Part shown: piece by piece, positions 1 to 9,689 of the stretch
How the letters are laid out: each line of letters begins with the position of its first letter
Position numbering within the stretch: the stretch's first letter is position 1
Assembly: GCF_000374845.1 (NCBI RefSeq)
Contig: NZ_KB895417.1
Location: 311,661 to 375,660 of the forward strand
DNA: 64,000 nt
Direction of reading: 5' to 3'
Origin: Paenibacillus terrigena DSM 21567
GTDB taxonomy: Bacteria; Bacillota; Bacilli; Paenibacillales; Paenibacillaceae
Notes under the pieces: generated by a model
What the model was told of the DNA's origin: nothing
The model's database searches: none
What the model saw: only the letters and a program-made list of their open reading frames with translations
Program-made: the position numbers and the translations under genes

Positions 1-715
1 ATTGGATTTGCCTTTGATCGGAACACATCATATTGCAGGGCACATTTATGCGAATCAGCTCGTACATGAGTTGGAATATCCATGTATGGCGCTCGTTGTA
101 TCCGGTGGGCATACGGAACTTGTGCTGCTCGAGAGCGAAGGTGTATTTCGTGTGATCGGGCGAACGCGAGATGATGCGGTGGGCGAAGCGTATGATAAAG
201 TCGCGCGAGCGCTGCAGTTCCCATACCCGGGGGGACCGCATGTGGACCGTCTTGCGCATGAAGCGGAAGCAGCAGTTCCATTGCCGCGTTCCTGGTTAGA
301 ACCGGATTCCTATGATTTCAGCTTCAGTGGTCTGAAGTCTGCGGTGCTGAATGTGATTAATCAGACGAAAATGAGGAACGAAGAATTAAACTTCACGCAT
401 GTTGCACGTGGATTCCAAGAGTCGGTCATTGACGTCTTGACGGAGAAAGCGATTCGCGCGGCGAAGGAGTTCGAAGTAAAGCAGCTGCTCATATGCGGTG
501 GCGTAGCCGCCAATCGGGGTTTACGTGAAGCGTTGACGGCTCGATGCGCAGCAGAAGGCTTGCCGCTCCTTATTCCGCCGTTCGCGTTATGCAGTGATAA
601 TGCGGCGATGATTGGTGCGGCGGCGTACCTGAAGTGGAAGCGCGGTGAGTTTACAGCGCTGGATCTGAAGGGGGAGCCGACATTGTCGCTCGAAGCTTGG
701 TCCGTTCAAAGCTAG
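1..715 (+). CDS. tsaD: tRNA N6-threonylcarbamoyladenosine synthase TsaD, 3' part
   Basis: This is the C-terminal 237 residues of TsaD, which transfers the threonylcarbamoyl group to A37 of ANN-decoding tRNAs, working with TsaB and TsaE. The gene enters from the left edge, so its start is not visible. The metal-binding HHIAGH motif lies near the first residues shown. It is followed by the VVSGGHTEL and DDAVGEAYDKVAR segments and, near the end, by CSDNAAMIG, all typical of the ASKHA-fold Kae1/TsaD family. The reading frame is open to its stop and closes at a strong hairpin. Identity is secure from motifs alone. Confidence 0.96.
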   Translation, partial: LDLPLIGTHHIAGHIYANQLVHELEYPCMALVVSGGHTELVLLESEGVFRVIGRTRDDAVGEAYDKVARALQFPYPGGPHVDRLAHEAEAAVPLPRSWLEPDSYDFSFSGLKSAVLNVINQTKMRNEELNFTHVARGFQESVIDVLTEKAIRAAKEFEVKQLLICGGVAANRGLREALTARCAAEGLPLLIPPFALCSDNAAMIGAAAYLKWKRGEFTALDLKGEPTLSLEAWSVQS

Positions 716-727
716 TCCATATACGAA

Positions 728-776
728 AGGCTGTATCGATTCTCTTCATGGAAGAGTGTCGATACAGCCTTTTTTG
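728..776. terminator. Bidirectional terminator between tsaD and ccdC
   Basis: A 12-bp stem (AGGCTGTATCGA with its complement) is followed by a T run on the + strand. It ends directly at the stop codon of the convergent ccdC-like gene, so it probably serves both genes. Confidence 0.85.
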
Positions 777-1265
777 TTAAATACGAACATTTGTATGCTG
801 TAGCTTACGGTACTGCATCAACATGGCGATACGCCATGGAAGCAGCATGCCGAACGCGAGAATGAAGAAGAGACCTGCGCTTTGTGGGACCGTGATGTAT
901 TTTTCAAGCACATCATGAAGGATGACGCGAAGCACAAGGAGTCCAACAATGACGAAGATGAACATATTGGAGCGTTTCAAATAGATCAGCTCATCCTTTT
1001 GCTCGAATCGTGATGTAAGGATCAGCGGATAAGAGAAGAGAATTGCCCCGACGAGAAATGAGGCTAGAGCCCAAGTTAGCGGGACTCGAAACTCAGGTAC
1101 CACGAACATGAAGAAGCCGGATACCATACCGATCGGTGGCATAATAATTTTTTTCATATTCGTAGGTTTGTTCGTAGCGCGCAGTCGTAGGAAGATAACG
1201 GCGGACCCGCCTAATATGGTTGCAAGAATGGAAAGGCCGTGCATAGAGAATAAAGAGCCAGCCAA
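777..1265 (-). CDS. ccdC: CcdC-like (DUF1453) membrane protein
   Basis: A 162-residue polytopic membrane protein with about five hydrophobic segments. The conserved phrases KKIIMPP, YLKRSNMF and FILAFGMLLPWRI match the CcdC/DUF1453 family of Bacillales. CcdC is encoded with cytochrome c maturation genes in Bacillus, but its biochemical role is not established. I chose the TTG at 1265 because GAGGTG stands six bases upstream and the length then fits the family (about 160 aa); a longer frame to 1307 has no ribosome site. It sits alone here, convergent with tsaD and upstream of the DnaA-box cluster, not beside cytochrome c genes. Confidence 0.8.
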   Translation of the reverse strand: MAGSLFSMHGLSILATILGGSAVIFLRLRATNKPTNMKKIIMPPIGMVSGFFMFVVPEFRVPLTWALASFLVGAILFSYPLILTSRFEQKDELIYLKRSNMFIFVIVGLLVLRVILHDVLEKYITVPQSAGLFFILAFGMLLPWRIAMLMQYRKLQHTNVRI

Positions 1266-1383
1266 GACAATCACCTCATTGTGGAATATAGAGTGCGTGC
1301 AATGCATTAAGTCGTATTATAGCACAAAGCATCTGGAGAAATCTCCTGTTCCTTAGAGCTGGTTTGGGGGGTGACTTTAAACT

Positions 1384-1644
1384 TGTGGACAAAGTTATCC
1401 ACATATCCGACGAGAGCTGTGCATAACCGTTGTAACGCTATGGCGCGCAGTGATGCGGGTTTTATGGAAATCGGGGATAGCTTTTTCATGTCGAATCGGT
1501 TATTTCTGTGGATAATGTGGATAAAAAAGTGAATAATTATGGAAATTGCATGTTACCCCCTCGTATATCAATAAAAAAAGCGGCCATATAGGCCGCAAGG
1601 AGGATAAAGTTATTCACTTTATTTGTGGATAAGGCTGTGTACAA
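1384..1644. promoter_or_regulatory. Cluster of DnaA boxes in the tsaD-ydiF interval
   Basis: Four perfect TTATCCACA boxes are present: 1395-1403 (+), 1507-1515 (-), 1516-1524 (-, directly abutting the previous one) and 1624-1632 (-). A further box at 1418-1426 (-) fits the looser consensus TTATNCACA. Near matches with one or two changes lie at 1384-1392, 1528-1536, 1610-1618 and 1636-1644. No dnaA or dnaN is nearby, so this is not oriC. From memory, DnaA-binding clusters outside oriC occur in B. subtilis, including one in the gcp(tsaD)-ydiF interval, so the placement here may be a conserved replication-control site. Confidence 0.8.
1573..1596 (-). terminator. Terminator of ydiF
   Basis: Stem GCGGCC / GGCCGC with a five-base loop, followed on the minus strand by seven T residues. 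It lies 57 bases beyond the ydiF stop and inside the DnaA-box cluster. Confidence 0.85.
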
Positions 1645-1652
1645 GCGTATGC

Positions 1653-3596
1653 TTAAGCCATTGTCTCTTCCCATTGCTCGTACGTTAACGCCAGACGGGA
1701 CTTTTTCTCATCGATTTGGGTCTGAGCTTCCTGTACGGCAACGTAATCTTGATAGACTTCAGGAAGCGTGAGTTTGTGCTCCAGCTCCGTAATTTCCGTT
1801 TCAAGCTGCGCGATATCGGCTTCGAGCTGTTCTTGTTTGCGCTGTCTGTTTCGTTCATCGCGTTTTACTTGTTTGTTGTCTTCGAAGGAAGAGGCACCGC
1901 CGGATGATTTGTCTCCCGATCCGTTATTTGTTACGGATTCTTTGTTAGTCGCAGCTGCAGCTTCGGCTAACATTTCAGCAATTTCTTGCTTTTTCTCGAC
2001 ATAATCATCGTAATTTCCTAGGAAATGTTGCGTGCCAGTCGGACCAAGTTCTACGATACGCTCGGCCATTTTGTTCAAGAAGTAACGGTCATGGGAGATG
2101 AATAGTAACGTTCCTTCATAATCCATGAGTGCGGATTCCAACACTTCTTTGCTGAAGAGATCCAGATGGTTCGTCGGCTCATCCAGGATCAGCATGTTAG
2201 CTTTTAAGAGCATAAGCTTAGCGAGCGAGACGCGAGCTTTCTCCCCACCGCTCAACGACATGACTTTCTTAAGCACATCTTCTCCGCTAAATAAGAAATT
2301 GCCTAACACGGTACGGATCCGTGCTTCCTCTAGATGAGGATAGGCAGACCAGAGCTCCTCGAGTACGGTATTATTCGGATTAAGTCCTGTCTGTTCTTGA
2401 TCGTAATACCCCAGTTTGACATTCGTGCCCCAGTTAAAGGATCCGCTTAACGGTTGCATCTGTCCGACAAGAGCCTTCAATAAAGTGGATTTGCCAATCC
2501 CGTTCGGACCAATGAGGGCGACCGTTTCACCCCGGCGCAAATCGAGTGAGACATTCTTGAATAGGGTTCCTTTATTCGGAAAACCCATGGCAAGATCACT
2601 AACCTGCAGCACTTCCTTCCCGGATGTGAGCTCCACTTCGAAGGTGAAGGACGCTTTCTTCATATCACCAAGCGGTTTCTCTATACGATCTATCTTCTCG
2701 AGTGCTTTACGGCGGCTCTGCGCGCGTTTGGTCGTCGTTGCGCGTACGATATTTTTACGGATGAAATCTTCCATCTTCGCGATTTCAGTCTGTTGACGTT
2801 CATAGTGCTTGCTCTCGATTTCGTAGTCTGCTGCCTTAAGCTCGATATATTTGCTGTAATTGCCGGTATATCGCTTCGATTGATGCCGCTCGATTTCGAC
2901 AATGTTCGTGACAAGAGCGTCGAGGAAGTAGCGGTCATGTGATACAACGACGATGGCGCCGGCGTATCCGCGCAAATAATCTTCAAGCCAAGTTAATGTT
3001 TCGATATCCAGATGGTTCGTTGGCTCGTCCAGCATGAGCACATCTGGGGCTTGTAGCAGGATGCGAGCAAGTGCAAGTCGGGTCCGCTGGCCGCCGCTTA
3101 ACGTATGAATGGGCGTATCGAAGGAGAAGCTCCCAAATCCCATCCCATGTAGAATAGATTTGATCTTGGTCTCAACTTCATAGCCGCCTTGTTCGCGGAA
3201 CCAATCTGAGCGTGTGGCATAGCGGTTCAACGTGTCCGCATATTTCTTATCATCTGCCATCAACGTCGGATCGGCGATTTGTTGTTCTAGATCACGCAGT
3301 TCTTTCTCTGCATCAATCAAATGCGCGAAGACCTGCAGCATTTCATCCCAGATCGACCGATCGGATTGCAGGCCGCTGTTCTGGGCAAGATACCCAAGGC
3401 GTGTCTCTTTGGCTTTGAAAATTTGCCCTTGATCTGGGCGGATTTCACCGGCGATAATCTTAAGCAGTGTAGATTTGCCCGCGCCGTTCACACCTACGAG
3501 ACCGATTCGTTCTCGATCATTGACCATCAGGTTAATATTTGACAGAATATTGGTTACACCATAATTTTTCGTTATTCCTGAAGCTTGAAGCAGCAT
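1653..3596 (-). CDS. ydiF: ABC-F family ATPase (YdiF type)
   Basis: A 647-residue soluble protein with two ABC ATPase domains and no membrane segment, the ABC-F architecture of ribosome-associated translation factors. Domain 1 has Walker A GVNGAGKST near residue 35 and signature LSGGQRTRLALA. Domain 2 has GPNGIGKST and LSGGEKARVSLA, each followed by LDEPTNHLD. An interdomain linker of charged helices and a Lys/Glu-rich coiled-coil C-terminal tail complete it. Length and order match B. subtilis YdiF, as does the neighbourhood (tsaD side). The exact ribosomal role is not known from sequence; there is no sign that it is a resistance factor. Confidence 0.9.
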   Translation of the reverse strand: MLLQASGITKNYGVTNILSNINLMVNDRERIGLVGVNGAGKSTLLKIIAGEIRPDQGQIFKAKETRLGYLAQNSGLQSDRSIWDEMLQVFAHLIDAEKELRDLEQQIADPTLMADDKKYADTLNRYATRSDWFREQGGYEVETKIKSILHGMGFGSFSFDTPIHTLSGGQRTRLALARILLQAPDVLMLDEPTNHLDIETLTWLEDYLRGYAGAIVVVSHDRYFLDALVTNIVEIERHQSKRYTGNYSKYIELKAADYEIESKHYERQQTEIAKMEDFIRKNIVRATTTKRAQSRRKALEKIDRIEKPLGDMKKASFTFEVELTSGKEVLQVSDLAMGFPNKGTLFKNVSLDLRRGETVALIGPNGIGKSTLLKALVGQMQPLSGSFNWGTNVKLGYYDQEQTGLNPNNTVLEELWSAYPHLEEARIRTVLGNFLFSGEDVLKKVMSLSGGEKARVSLAKLMLLKANMLILDEPTNHLDLFSKEVLESALMDYEGTLLFISHDRYFLNKMAERIVELGPTGTQHFLGNYDDYVEKKQEIAEMLAEAAAATNKESVTNNGSGDKSSGGASSFEDNKQVKRDERNRQRKQEQLEADIAQLETEITELEHKLTLPEVYQDYVAVQEAQTQIDEKKSRLALTYEQWEETMA

Positions 3597-3743
3597 TTCG
3601 TCGATACCTCCAACACATGTTCACGGTTTCATTAGTACATATTGTACATGAATTTTGAGGAAAGTGCGAAGAAATGGAAGGATAACGTTGAAAACTAGCG
3701 AAAGTAAATGAACAATGGTAAACTAAGGGTGTGATTTCGTTAA

Positions 3744-4382
3744 ATGAGCGAGAAACAAGAGATTCGCAAGCGAATCAGGACCTTGCGTAAGGCCCTGTCC
3801 GCGAGTGAGCATCGGGTGAAATCCGAACGAATATGTAGAGAAGCTGCGAGGTGGGTTGATCATAAGGCCCTGTCGGGAGAACAATCCGCGAATCGTAGCG
3901 TTTTCGTCTATCTTCCCTATGAACACGAGATCGATGTCATTCCTTTCATTCAGCATTGCTGGGACCGGGGATATGTGGTTTATGCACCACATGTGGATCA
4001 AGCCGCTGGACAGATGCAGTTGTTCCAGATCCGATCGTTATCCGATGTAGAAGTTGGCAGCTACGGCATTCGGGAACCGAAATTATCGCTTCCTCTACTA
4101 CCTGCGACAAGGTGGGCAATGCTTGATTGGGTTGTCGTTCCAGGGCTCGCCTTTGATCAGCATGGCGGGCGGATGGGATACGGCGGCGGCTATTACGATC
4201 GTTTTATGGCAAGAGTTGCTGCGTCACATCCAGAATCCGATCGAAGGCCGCTATGTATTGCGTTGGCATTCGGGTTACAGGTGATTGATCATGTGCCAAT
4301 GGAGGTCCATGATTTGCGTGTAGATTGCTTAATTACGGAAGACATGACACTCGTTATAGACTCAGCCAGTTATAATGGCTAG
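3744..4382 (+). CDS. 5-formyltetrahydrofolate cyclo-ligase
   Basis: This 212-residue protein should convert 5-formyl-THF to 5,10-methenyl-THF using ATP, returning a storage/inhibitory folate to the one-carbon pool. An N-terminal basic helix (KQEIRKRIRTLRKAL) is followed by LPYEHEIDVIPF. The family hallmark GRMGYGGGYYDRF, which binds ATP/Mg, lies near residue 140. Corresponds to B. subtilis YqgN. The ATG at 3744 is preceded only by a weak AAGGGTG, but the N-terminus aligns with the usual family start. It heads a short same-strand group with moaB. Confidence 0.93.
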   Translation: MSEKQEIRKRIRTLRKALSASEHRVKSERICREAARWVDHKALSGEQSANRSVFVYLPYEHEIDVIPFIQHCWDRGYVVYAPHVDQAAGQMQLFQIRSLSDVEVGSYGIREPKLSLPLLPATRWAMLDWVVVPGLAFDQHGGRMGYGGGYYDRFMARVAASHPESDRRPLCIALAFGLQVIDHVPMEVHDLRVDCLITEDMTLVIDSASYNG

Positions 4383-4488
4383 CTTGATGATGATTGATAT
4401 AATACATGAATTTTTCTTTTATATACGATAGAAGTACTACATGGAAAAACTATATATTGAAGTTCGACATTCGAGGGAGGAGTGCGAA

Positions 4489-4986
4489 ATGATCTGGAGA
4501 GTAGGAATCCTAACCGCTAGCGATAAGGGCTCAAGAGGCGAACGCGAGGATACGAGCGCGCAAGTCATTCGCGAGATGATCGAAGAGGAGCTTGGCGGTG
4601 AAATCGTCGAGTATCGCATTGTACCGGATGAGAAGGATGAGATTATGGCGGGGCTGATCGAGATGGCCGATTATTTCCAGACTCATTTGATCTTGACGAC
4701 AGGCGGGACAGGCCTAGCCGAGCGTGATGTCACACCGGAAGCAACGTTGAAGGTGGTTGACCGCGAGGTACCGGGGATGGCGGAGGCCATGCGCGCAGCA
4801 TCCATGGTGAAGACAAGACGGGCAATGTTATCGCGCGGAGTATGCGGGATTCGTGGAAAGACATTAATTCTGAACTTACCGGGGAGCCCGAAAGGCGTGC
4901 ACGAGAATCTCAATGCAGTCATGGACCAGCTTCCGCACGCACTAGACATCATCACAGGCCGTTACAAGGAACACCAAGATGAATAA
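4489..4986 (+). CDS. moaB: Molybdenum cofactor biosynthesis protein MoaB/MogA
   Basis: A 165-residue member of the MoaB/MogA family, which binds molybdopterin and, in MogA-type proteins, adenylylates it before molybdate insertion. Visible motifs are GILTASDKGSRGEREDTSA at the start, LTTGGTGLAERDVTPEA in the MPT-binding loop, and LNLPGSPKGV near the end. The ATG at 4489 is chosen because GGGAGGAG ends seven bases upstream; the same frame is open from 4441 but without a ribosome site. Downstream lies a decayed molybdopterin-binding gene, so this may be the survivor of a larger cofactor cluster. No molybdoenzyme is encoded in the window. Confidence 0.92.
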   Translation: MIWRVGILTASDKGSRGEREDTSAQVIREMIEEELGGEIVEYRIVPDEKDEIMAGLIEMADYFQTHLILTTGGTGLAERDVTPEATLKVVDREVPGMAEAMRAASMVKTRRAMLSRGVCGIRGKTLILNLPGSPKGVHENLNAVMDQLPHALDIITGRYKEHQDE

Positions 4987-5018
4987 TCGAAGTATTTCTT
5001 CTTCGCTTCTTTTCCGAA

Positions 5019-5282
5019 GCCTACCGTAGATCGCATCGATTTGTACCGGACGATATGGTGATAATTGTCACGAAAATTTCCTAATTGAAGGAACAAATGT
5101 GTGATATGATACTGCTGACAGGCGGGACGTCTGTAGATCCCGATGATCGGACGCCTGGAGCAATCCGGCAAGCAAGCGTGGAAATTATCCGCTAAGGGAC
5201 GCCAATGCTGCCAGGTTCCATGTTATTAATGGGCTATTTGGATGCTAGAACAGAATCGATATTATTTTCGCTGATGAAGTGA
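5019..5282 (+). pseudogene. Remnant of a MoeA-like molybdopterin-binding protein gene
   Basis: Reading in the frame of 5103, the sequence gives DMILLTGGTSVDPDDRTPGA, then IRQASVEIIR, an in-frame stop at 5193-5195, then GTPMLPGSMLLMGYL. This is the MPT-binding core usually found in MoeA-like proteins (LTGGMSVDPDD...YGAPVLPGAM). In the same frame upstream, after another stop (5082-5084), VPDDMVIIVTKIS resembles the preceding helix. The frame ends at 5282 without the expected LPGC segment. There is no start codon or ribosome site. It lies directly after moaB, so it is most simply a decayed neighbour in the same pathway. Confidence 0.75.
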
Positions 5283-5301
5283 ACGAAGGGGGATATGCAA
5301 G

Positions 5302-5559
5302 GTGGGAGGCATAGGCGTTACAGGCTTTATTTTGCTGATTATCGTCGCATTGTTATTGTTCGGCCCGAATAAGCTGCCTCAATTAGGTCGCGCATTTGGT
5401 CGGACATTGCGTGAGTTCAAAGAGGGAGCGCGTGATATTATCTCAGACGATGAGTATGATGATCGCAAACCCGCGAAGCAAGAAATTCGCAGTACGGACA
5501 GCACATCGCAGCCTGTACAGGATCAGAAGCACGCGAATGATAAACGTTTACCTGATTAA
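5302..5559 (+). CDS. tatA: Sec-independent translocase subunit TatA
   Basis: An 85-residue TatA/E-type protein: one N-terminal membrane helix (GFILLIIVALLLFGPNKLP), the FGPNKLPQLGR hinge, an amphipathic helix (LREFKEGARDI) and an acidic, polar tail. It forms the variable pore for export of folded twin-arginine precursors. The start is GTG at 5302 with a GGGGG ribosome site about nine bases upstream. tatC follows 18 bases downstream, giving the minimal TatAC system usual in Gram-positives. The gene begins just after the moeA-like remnant. Confidence 0.93.
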   Translation: MGGIGVTGFILLIIVALLLFGPNKLPQLGRAFGRTLREFKEGARDIISDDEYDDRKPAKQEIRSTDSTSQPVQDQKHANDKRLPD

Positions 5560-5577
5560 TATTAGCGTGGTGGTTGT

Positions 5578-6345
5578 ATGACAGAGCAGCATATCGAAGC
5601 AGACGACATGACGATATGGGAGCATATCGGCGAGCTGCGCAGACGAATCTTCTATATTCTGATTGTATTGGTCCTTGGGATGATTCTCGGGTTTGTCGTT
5701 ACAGACCCAATCTATAATTATCTAATTGCCATTGCGCCGGTAAAAGACATGAATTTTCATGCTTTTTCGATGTGGGATGCAATCGGTATCTATATGAAAT
5801 TTGCTTTTGTGATTGGTTTAATCGTAGGCCTTCCGTTCACGGTCTACCAGGTCTGGTTGTTCGTACGCCCGGGGTTACGCGATGTTGAACGCAAGGGTGC
5901 CGTGCAATACATTCCGTTTGTTCTGCTATTATTTCTAGCTGGTCTTGCTTTCTCTTATTATGTTGTATTTCCACTCGCATTCTCGTTCACGACGGAAATG
6001 ACGAAGCATATGGGACTCGTGGAGACCTATGGGGTTACACAATACTTTTCATTCTTATTCAATATTCTCATTCCGATCTCGCTCTTGTTCGAATTGCCGA
6101 TTATCATTATGTTCTTGACCAAGATTCGAATCGTGAATCCGAAGAGATTGCGTAAAATGCGAAAGTTAGCCTATTTTGTATTGATCTTCATCGGTGTAGT
6201 GATTACACCGCCGGATTTGATCTCAGACTCGCTCGTTGCTGTGCCATTGATCCTTTTGTACGAATTCAGTGTATGGTTGTCTTCGCTTGTTTATCGGAAG
6301 CAGCTTGCGCGAGAACAAGCCTGGGAAGAAGAATACGAATCGTAG
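5578..6345 (+). CDS. tatC: Sec-independent translocase subunit TatC
   Basis: A 255-residue protein with six predicted membrane segments. It carries the TatC signatures: HIGELRRRIFYI at the N-terminus, FVRPGLRDVERK in the first periplasmic-side loop region, and FELPIIIMFLTKI / ITPPDLISD near the C-terminus. TatC recognises the twin-arginine signal and recruits TatA. It is co-directional with tatA and ends at a good terminator, so the two form an operon. Nothing unusual in length or motifs. Confidence 0.95.
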   Translation: MTEQHIEADDMTIWEHIGELRRRIFYILIVLVLGMILGFVVTDPIYNYLIAIAPVKDMNFHAFSMWDAIGIYMKFAFVIGLIVGLPFTVYQVWLFVRPGLRDVERKGAVQYIPFVLLLFLAGLAFSYYVVFPLAFSFTTEMTKHMGLVETYGVTQYFSFLFNILIPISLLFELPIIIMFLTKIRIVNPKRLRKMRKLAYFVLIFIGVVITPPDLISDSLVAVPLILLYEFSVWLSSLVYRKQLAREQAWEEEYES

Positions 6346-6355
6346 GAACAATAGA

Positions 6356-6390
6356 AGACGCTTATCGGATGAACCGATAGGCGTCTTTTT
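6356..6390 (+). terminator. Terminator of tatAC
   Basis: Long stem AGACGCTTATCGG paired with CCGATAGGCGTCT (small mismatch in the middle), tetraloop ATGA, then five T residues. Confidence 0.88.
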
Positions 6391-6415
6391 GGCTAGGATC
6401 GTAAGTTTTCATATT

Positions 6416-6739
6416 TTAGAAGCATGTAAAAGATGCGATCTGTCTCAAGTCTACGCCGAAATACATCCAGAAGAAGCCATTCCAGCGGAACCCGGCTACG
6501 GAGTCGCGTCCGACGAATACAGGGAAAAACCAGAATTGCTGGCCGTTGTTCAGCCATACATACGTATTTCGGAACAGACAACGGCTAATGGCTCCTGGAT
6601 CTACAGCGAAGACACCTGCTTGCGCTTGGGGCATAGCCGGTGTGAATTGTGGTGGCGGTGAGGTTGGAGCTTGTGTTCCGGAGGGTCCTTGTGGGGAACC
6701 TCCAGGAAAGAAGGGGCCTTGAGGAGGCATAAATGCCAT
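6416..6739 (-). CDS. Small Pro/Gly-rich protein with aromatic C-terminal domain, function unknown
   Basis: A 107-residue protein. The first 45 residues are rich in Pro, Gly and Gln (PQGPFFPGGSPQGPSG). The second half is a compact, aromatic-rich segment (CLFRNTYVWLNNGQQFWFFP, then FVGRDSVAGFRWNG and WMYFGVDLRQI), beginning and ending with Cys. I believe similar small proteins exist in other sporulating Bacilli, but I cannot name the family. The ATG at 6739 is chosen over the GTG at 6748 because AAGGAG sits eight bases upstream. No signal peptide or membrane helix is visible. It is monocistronic and divergent from groESL. Confidence 0.7.
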   Translation of the reverse strand: MAFMPPQGPFFPGGSPQGPSGTQAPTSPPPQFTPAMPQAQAGVFAVDPGAISRCLFRNTYVWLNNGQQFWFFPVFVGRDSVAGFRWNGFFWMYFGVDLRQIASFTCF

Positions 6740-6945
6740 GAAGTTCACTCCTTATCGTTATTTTAGCAATCTTATCTTTAACGTATGGGGGCGGATGACT
6801 ATCGGCTTGGGCACGTGTCTTGGTATGTGTATTTATTTTTCATGCGAGTATCGATTGGCATAATTTGGTTGACATTGGATAGAATGGGTAGGTGTGCCGA
6901 AGCGGAAGAATGTTGAAAAGTTCATGTAAATTTAGAGAAAAGGAC

Positions 6946-6974
6946 TTGAAATGTTCTTCCAAAATAGGTATCAT
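6946..6974 (+). promoter_or_regulatory. Sigma-A promoter of groESL
   Basis: TTGAAA at 6946-6951 and TATCAT at 6969-6974 with a 17-bp spacer. It lies just upstream of the CIRCE operator, the usual arrangement for HrcA-controlled groE promoters. Confidence 0.78.
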
Positions 6975-6985
6975 AAAAATTGTTA

Positions 6986-7012
6986 TTAGCACTAATGGTG
7001 AACGAGTGCTAA
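6986..7012 (+). promoter_or_regulatory. CIRCE operator (HrcA site) of groESL
   Basis: TTAGCACTA, nine bases, GAGTGCTAA. This matches the CIRCE consensus TTAGCACTC-N9-GAGTGCTAA with one change, the last base of the left arm. It lies in the 5' leader 57 bases ahead of groES, so groESL is expected to be repressed by HrcA and released on heat shock. hrcA itself is outside the window. Confidence 0.95.
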
Positions 7013-7068
7013 TACATTACACATAATGGTTAATGCTTAAAAAACATATTTAAAGGAGGCTATTTTTC

Positions 7069-7350
7069 ATGATCAGACCTTTAGGTGAACGCGTATTAGT
7101 TGAAGCAGTAGAGAAAGAAGAGACAACAGCATTCGGTATCGTATTGCCAGACTCCGCGAAAGACAAACCACAAGAGGGTAAAGTTATTGCGGTAGGAATC
7201 GGCGCGGTGAAAGATGGCGTTCGTATTCCGCTTGAAGTGAAAGAAGGCGACCGCGTAATCTTCTCGAAATACGCTGGCACTGAAGTGAAATTCGAAGGTA
7301 AAGAATACTTGATTATGAAAGAAAGCGATATCCACGCGATTATCGGCTAA
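7069..7350 (+). CDS. groES: Co-chaperonin GroES
   Basis: A 93-residue Hsp10 that caps the GroEL ring. It begins [17 protein letters not shown], contains the mobile-loop region ([18 protein letters not shown]) and ends DIHAIIG, all standard. AAAGGAGG lies about ten bases before the ATG at 7069. It is the first gene of the groESL operon behind CIRCE. Length and sequence are ordinary. Confidence 0.98.
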   Translation: MIRPLGERVLVEAVEKEETTAFGIVLPDSAKDKPQEGKVIAVGIGAVKDGVRIPLEVKEGDRVIFSKYAGTEVKFEGKEYLIMKESDIHAIIG

Positions 7351-7366
7351 TTGATCCAATCAGTGA

Positions 7367-9031
<1,665 letters not shown>

Positions 9032-9066
9032 TCATCAGGCCAAAAACCTTGATATATCAACAAAAA

Positions 9067-9091
9067 AGGACCCGCGAGGGTCCTTTTTTTT
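9067..9091 (+). terminator. Terminator of groESL
   Basis: Stem AGGACCC / GGGTCCT with loop GCGA, then nine T residues. Confidence 0.93.
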
Positions 9092-9166
9092 AATGAAAAT
9101 CACATTTGTATCACGAAAAAATGCTACAAGTCCAAGGAAGTGTCTCGGCAGAGCCAGTTATAGCCG

Positions 9167-9529
9167 TTATAGCATGCTCATACTAACGCCGATAAGATAA
9201 GGAATTAGCCACAGAATCCAGACAATCAAACTGAATCGATGGAAATTATGCTGTGATTTCGCTGTTCCTTTCCATTTGACCATAGCGGCCCAGACCGCGT
9301 GGATAAGCATAAGAATAAGTGCAGCACCTCCAGTTAAGGCATGAATAATATTCCCGCCATTCGTTGCGAGCGCACTCATCATCGTTGTGCCTGTCGTATC
9401 ACAGATGAGGCCGAGCAGAAAATAAATCAGATGTTTGTTCTGAAGCGTGCCTGAACGTTTTTCTCCCCAGACACCGATCGTGTAGAAGACAAGTGCACAA
9501 TTGATAAAAATAATTGCAGCTGTTAGCAT
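9167..9529 (-). CDS. HsmA-like membrane protein
   Basis: A 120-residue integral membrane protein with about four hydrophobic helices. It has the pattern of the HsmA/TIGR03987 family (YTIGVWGEKRSGTL, LICDTTGTTMMS, HALTGGAALILMLIHAVWA, FHRFSLIVWILWLIPY). Conserved Asp and His residues within membrane segments suggest a redox or ion-related role, but function is unassigned. GAGGTG precedes the ATG at 9529. It is a single gene, divergent from the tyrS leader. Confidence 0.75.
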   Translation of the reverse strand: MLTAAIIFINCALVFYTIGVWGEKRSGTLQNKHLIYFLLGLICDTTGTTMMSALATNGGNIIHALTGGAALILMLIHAVWAAMVKWKGTAKSQHNFHRFSLIVWILWLIPYLIGVSMSML

Positions 9530-9645
9530 GTAGGTTCACCTCGTGTTGTGATGTGCGATTTCTTTTTCAAATGTATCCTATCATGGTTAGATGAATGCAG
9601 TGTGAACAGAACATTACGGTTGCGATAGTGGAGAAGTTCGAGTTG

Positions 9646-9674
9646 TTGACAATGCAATCTGAATTCTCTATAAT
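9646..9674 (+). promoter_or_regulatory. Sigma-A promoter of the tyrS T-box leader
   Basis: Perfect TTGACA (9646-9651), 17-bp spacer, perfect TATAAT (9669-9674). Transcription would begin near 9681, just before the T-box leader. Confidence 0.92.
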
Positions 9675-9689
9675 GTCTGTAATCTTATA

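Noticed and set aside
1307-1489. 60-residue minus-strand frame upstream of ccdC
   Set aside because: It runs through the DnaA-box cluster, has no ribosome site and no recognisable sequence.
1384-1644. Chromosomal replication origin
   Set aside because: DnaA boxes are dense, but dnaA, dnaN, rpmH and an obvious unwinding element are absent; the neighbours are tsaD, ccdC and ydiF.
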